Below, piece by piece: positions 24,467-27,084 of a stretch of 27,084 bases of DNA (within the stretch, counting starts at the first letter, position 1; every line of letters starts with the position of its first letter). The notes beneath the pieces were generated by a model, which was not told where the DNA came from, did no database searches, and saw only the letters and a program-made list of their open reading frames with translations. The stretch comes from Acidobacteriota bacterium. GTDB lineage: Bacteria > Acidobacteriota > Terriglobia > Terriglobales > Acidobacteriaceae. A program made the position numbers and the translations under genes. The stretch is from contig JAJYSL010000041.1 of assembly GCA_021793595.1 (NCBI GenBank), forward strand, positions 1 to 27,084. The letters are read 5' to 3'.

Positions 24467-25971
24467 TGCGCACTCGCATCGGACTCTTCGTGGCAATTCT
24501 CGGCGTAGCGTTCGCAGCATTGGCGGCCCCAGCTTTCAGCCAGGCCACTACGCCGACGACAGCAGCACCGGGATCACCCGCTCCCTGGACTTCATGGAAG
24601 AAAGTTCCCATCCCCCCACTTCCGGCATTCCATCCGAAACAGCCGACGCGGATCACCTTGAAGAATGGGATGACGATTTTTCTGCAAGAGGATCACGAGC
24701 TGCCGTTCATCAATGGCTTCATCATGATTCGTGGCGGCTCGCGGGATGAACCGGCGGACAAGACTGGACTGACCGATTTGTATGCCGAAGCGTGGCGCAC
24801 TAGCGGCACAGCGACCATTACCGGCGACAAGATGGACGACATTCTGGAATCGAAAGCCGCCAAAATAGAAACCAACAATGATACAGAATCCACCAGCCTG
24901 ACCTGGTCAAGTTTCAAGCAGGACTTTGACCAGGTATTTGGAATGGCGACGAACCTGCTGCTGCATCCGGAATTTCGTGCGGACAAGCTCGCGCTCGCCA
25001 AGCAGGAGGAAGATACCGGAATTATTCGCCGCAATGACGATCCCGAAGAAATCGCGATGCGCGAAGCGGAGCTTCTTGCCTATGGCAAGAACAGTCCCTA
25101 TGCGCGCGTGCCGGAATTCGCTACCGTGCATGCAGTCACTCTGGCGGACCTGACCGCATGGCATGATCGCACCGTGACGCCGAACAACATGATCCTGGGA
25201 ATCAGCGGCGACTTTAACACAGCGGAGATGGAAGCGAAATTGCGCGCCGCCTTTGAGCCGTTGCCGCGCGGTCCGGATTTCGTCTCAGTAACAACCACAT
25301 TTCCAGGGCCCACGCCGGGCGTATACCTGGCGCAGAAGAGCGACGTGAATCAGAGCAATGTATGGATCGTGGGGCTTGGTACGGAACGCAGCAATCCGGA
25401 CTATTACGCGCTGAGCGTCATGAACACGGTGTTTAGCGGGGGTTTTGGCTCACGCCTTTTCCAGGATGTCCGCACACGACTTGGACTTGCCTATGAGATT
25501 GATGGAGCCTACGGCGCCAGCTACGATCATCCGGGGCTCTTCTATGTTGCGGCGGGAACGAAAAGCGCCAGCACCGTCGCTGCTACGCAGGCGATGCTGC
25601 AACAGATTGGCGAGTTGAAAACCGTTCCGCCCACCGCCGCGGAACTGCGAAATGCGAAGGACCAGGTGTTGAATTCCTGGATCTTCCACTTCGATTCGCC
25701 GGAAAAAATCTTGCGGCAGCAGGCGACACTTGCCTTCTTCGGTTATCCTTCCGACTTTATTGAAAAGTATCGCGAGGGCATTGAGAAGGTGACAGCCGCC
25801 GACGTCACCCGGGTGGCCAACAAGTATGTTCACCCATCGAAGTTGGCCATTTTAGTAGTTGGAAACGCGGCGCAATTCGGCACCCCACTTTCAACGCTGG
25901 GGCCGGTAAAAACGCTCGATATCTCGATTCCGATGCCGCCGGGAATGCAAGGGCAAATGGGTCAGCGGTGA
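24466..25971 (+). CDS. M16 family protein, non-catalytic partner subunit
   Basis: This 501-residue exported protein has a signal peptide (1 to about 26, ending PAFSQA) and two M16 domains. At the position of the zinc motif it reads GLTDLYAEAW (101-110), so all three HxxEH residues are replaced (D104, A107, E108), and it cannot bind zinc in the usual way. The C-terminal domain keeps SRLFQDVRTRLGLAYEIDGAYG, the Arg/Tyr region that in two-chain M16 enzymes helps bind the substrate backbone. It starts at the A of the upstream TAA (TAATG), which implies tight stoichiometric coupling with the catalytic subunit. Confidence 0.9.
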   Translation: MRTRIGLFVAILGVAFAALAAPAFSQATTPTTAAPGSPAPWTSWKKVPIPPLPAFHPKQPTRITLKNGMTIFLQEDHELPFINGFIMIRGGSRDEPADKTGLTDLYAEAWRTSGTATITGDKMDDILESKAAKIETNNDTESTSLTWSSFKQDFDQVFGMATNLLLHPEFRADKLALAKQEEDTGIIRRNDDPEEIAMREAELLAYGKNSPYARVPEFATVHAVTLADLTAWHDRTVTPNNMILGISGDFNTAEMEAKLRAAFEPLPRGPDFVSVTTTFPGPTPGVYLAQKSDVNQSNVWIVGLGTERSNPDYYALSVMNTVFSGGFGSRLFQDVRTRLGLAYEIDGAYGASYDHPGLFYVAAGTKSASTVAATQAMLQQIGELKTVPPTAAELRNAKDQVLNSWIFHFDSPEKILRQQATLAFFGYPSDFIEKYREGIEKVTAADVTRVANKYVHPSKLAILVVGNAAQFGTPLSTLGPVKTLDISIPMPPGMQGQMGQR

Positions 25972-26016
25972 TTGCGCCCTCGCTAATTTGCGACGACAGC
26001 CGTCCGCCGGGCCGCC

Positions 26017-26430
26017 CTATTGTTTTTCGAATTTCAGGGCAGCGGAGTTGATGCAGTAACGCAGCCCGGTTGGCTTGGGACCGTCTGGAAATACGTGGCC
26101 GAGATGGGCGCCGCAACGCGCACACGTCGCCTCAATACGACGCATTCCATGGCTCAGGTCTTCATGGTTCTCCACCGCGTCGGGCGAAACGGGGAGCCAG
26201 AAACTAGGCCAGCCCGATCCGGACTCAAACTTGGTCTCGGACTTGAACAACGGCGCGTCGCAGGCCACGCAGCGATAGCTTCCGTCTTCGTGGTTTTTGT
26301 AGAGCGCGCCGGAAAAAGCCGCCTCTGTTCCCTTTTCGCGGGTCACGTAATACTGTTCCGCCGTCAGCTGCTGACGCCACTCCTCTTCACTTTTTTGGAT
26401 CTTTTCTGTTTTCTGCACGTTCTCAGTCAT
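26017..26430 (-). CDS. msrB: Peptide-methionine (R)-S-oxide reductase
   Basis: MsrB repairs oxidised methionine by reducing the R-sulfoxide, using thioredoxin. The 137-residue protein has the structural zinc site CVAC (54-57) and CARC (103-106), the substrate loop GSGWPSF (71-77), GHVFPDGP (111-118) and the catalytic Cys126 in RYCINSAAL. There is no obvious second resolving cysteine outside the zinc pairs. No signal peptide is present; the first 17 residues are charged. GAGG lies five bases before ATG 26430. It is convergent with the M16 operon, and no msrA is adjacent. Confidence 0.96.
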   Translation of the reverse strand: MTENVQKTEKIQKSEEEWRQQLTAEQYYVTREKGTEAAFSGALYKNHEDGSYRCVACDAPLFKSETKFESGSGWPSFWLPVSPDAVENHEDLSHGMRRIEATCARCGAHLGHVFPDGPKPTGLRYCINSAALKFEKQ

Positions 26431-26483
26431 CGCTTCCTCGCTGATTTCAGAGTATGTCAGCCATTGGCATTGTTCAATCTGGT

Positions 26484-26512
26484 TTGGCAGTCTTCCCGGT
26501 GGTTGATATACT
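26484..26512 (+). promoter_or_regulatory. Sigma-70-type promoter of tRNA-Phe
   Basis: TTGGCA (26484-26489) and TATACT (26507-26512) are separated by exactly 17 bases. Transcription would begin near 26519, giving a leader of about 68 bases before the tRNA. This is the best promoter in the window. Confidence 0.75.
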
Positions 26513-26586
26513 CACCAAGAAGCAGCAATCGGAAATATTCATTTCCCTCCACTCGTGTGCAGAGTTCCCTTCTGGAAAATCTACAC

Positions 26587-26661
26587 GGCCAGGTAGCTCA
26601 GTGGTAGAGCGCAGCCCTGAAAAGGCTGGCGTCGGGGGTTCAATTCCCTCCCTGGCCACCA
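26587..26661 (+). tRNA. tRNA-Phe (GAA)
   Basis: The 75 bases fold into a full cloverleaf. The acceptor stem GGCCAGG pairs with CCTGGCC, the D arm is GCTC/GAGC, the anticodon stem is CAGCC/GGCTG with loop CTGAAAA, so the anticodon is GAA (Phe), and the T loop is TTCAATT. The T stem contains one G-T pair. CCA is encoded. A promoter and a terminator bracket the gene. An integrase remnant lies about 150 bases downstream, in line with use of the 3' end of this tRNA as an attachment site. Confidence 0.95.
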
Positions 26662-26692
26662 CTCCAACATCCAGGCAATTCCAATAACATCC

Positions 26693-26721
26693 AAAATCCT
26701 CATAAATGTGAGGATTTTATT
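26693..26721 (+). terminator. Terminator downstream of tRNA-Phe
   Basis: Arms 26693-26702 (AAAATCCTCA) and 26709-26718 are perfectly complementary around a six-base loop, and the 3' arm ends in TTTT followed by ATT. It lies 31 bases past the tRNA. The stem is AT-rich at its base, so it is moderately strong. Confidence 0.65.
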
Positions 26722-26811
26722 GAATGTAGCGTCCAGTAAGGGATGCAGGGTTCTATTGACATCCAGTGGCCCGTGGGGGCAACCGAGTAGACACTCCAAG
26801 GAGTTGCCCCT

Positions 26812-27022
26812 ATGCCCTTTAACCGATACCGCAATCCGTAATGCCAAACCCGGCAAGAAACCATCGAAACTGTACGATGAACGTGGTCTCTATCTGGAAG
26901 TCTCTCCGTCTGGGGGAAAATGGTGGCGGTTGAAATACCGCTTCGATGGCAAGGAAAAGCGGCTGTCGTTAGGTGTCTCCTGCTTATCCGGTTGCTTCAG
27001 CAAGCCACAAGGGGTAGTGTGA
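26812..27022 (+). pseudogene. Broken N-terminus of a P4-type tyrosine integrase
   Basis: The frame from 26816 encodes PLTDTAIRNAKPGKKPSKLYD, then RGLYLEVSPSGGKWWRLKYR and KEKRLSLGV, the Arm DNA-binding domain (DUF4102 type) of P4-family prophage and island integrases. Two lesions are visible. A good ATG (26812, with AAGGAG eight bases upstream) is out of frame by one base because of CCC where CC would give MPLTD. Similarity ends at 26977, where a YPD-like motif is expected, and the frame stops at 27022. Core-binding and catalytic domains are absent. A TTG at 26804 is in frame but has no room for a ribosome site. Confidence 0.75.
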
Positions 27023-27084
27023 TGGTGTGTCGCGTCCAGGATTTCCGAAGAACCTGTATGAATTCCAGTCGGAATTCGCCAGTG

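Noticed and set aside
26756..26761. Perfect TTGACA upstream of the integrase remnant
   Set aside because: No -10-like hexamer follows at 16-18 bases, so it is not supported as a promoter.
1..27084. CRISPR array, prophage, toxin-antitoxin or defence island
   Set aside because: There are no regularly spaced repeats, phage structural genes, nuclease/helicase defence genes or small paired toxin genes. The only mobile traces are the transposase scrap and the integrase remnant.

Overview
The window looks like chromosomal DNA of a member of the Acidobacteriota, class Terriglobia. This is inferred from gene content, not from a marker gene. The clues are a large TonB-dependent receptor with an N-terminal carboxypeptidase-regulatory domain, a secreted PF04185 phosphoesterase, a single-domain phosphoglucose isomerase of the kind otherwise fused to transaldolase, a DUF4097 protein, a paired M16 peptidase operon and several small membrane proteins typical of that group. 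Codon use is moderately GC-rich and fairly uniform. Most of the window is ordinary housekeeping DNA. I found no CRISPR array, no defence or toxin cluster, no rRNA and no intact mobile element.

Layout. 1-7638 is mostly minus strand: a small membrane protein cut by the left edge, a secreted phosphoesterase, a scar with two gene remnants (an outer-membrane protein tail and a transposase head), pgi, and a TonB receptor with a strong terminator. 7972-11699 holds small accessory genes: a coiled-coil/glycine-rich protein, two small membrane proteins, a secreted DinB-like protein, a secreted DUF4097 protein and a zinc-ribbon protein. 11754-14095 holds a GT2 glycosyltransferase divergent from sppA, then an HU/IHF gene. 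14236-14632 is a chimeric pseudogene in which an oxidoreductase start is joined to the tail of a ferritin-like gene. 14803-16713 is a translation/RNA group: ylxP-like (DUF503), rbfA and an NrnA-like DHH phosphoesterase.

16754-22687 holds a Tat-exported sugar isomerase-like protein divergent from a GT39 membrane glycosyltransferase, a GNAT acetyltransferase, a translationally coupled pair of small membrane proteins (the second only 59 residues) and an M24 peptidase. 22874-25971 is a two-gene M16 peptidase operon in which the second subunit has lost the zinc motif. MsrB follows, then tRNA-Phe(GAA) with a good sigma-70 promoter and a terminator. A broken integrase N-terminus lies directly behind that tRNA, which suggests an old or decayed island boundary at the right edge.

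The observations most worth checking are the tRNA-Phe/integrase remnant, the clean two-gene deletion junction near 14449, the transposase/outer-membrane scar near 2842-2947, the coupled 59-residue gene, and two start codons (sppA, ylxP) with no ribosome site but a -10-like hexamer 6-7 bases upstream, as expected for leaderless transcripts. None of these amounts to a convincing new biological system.
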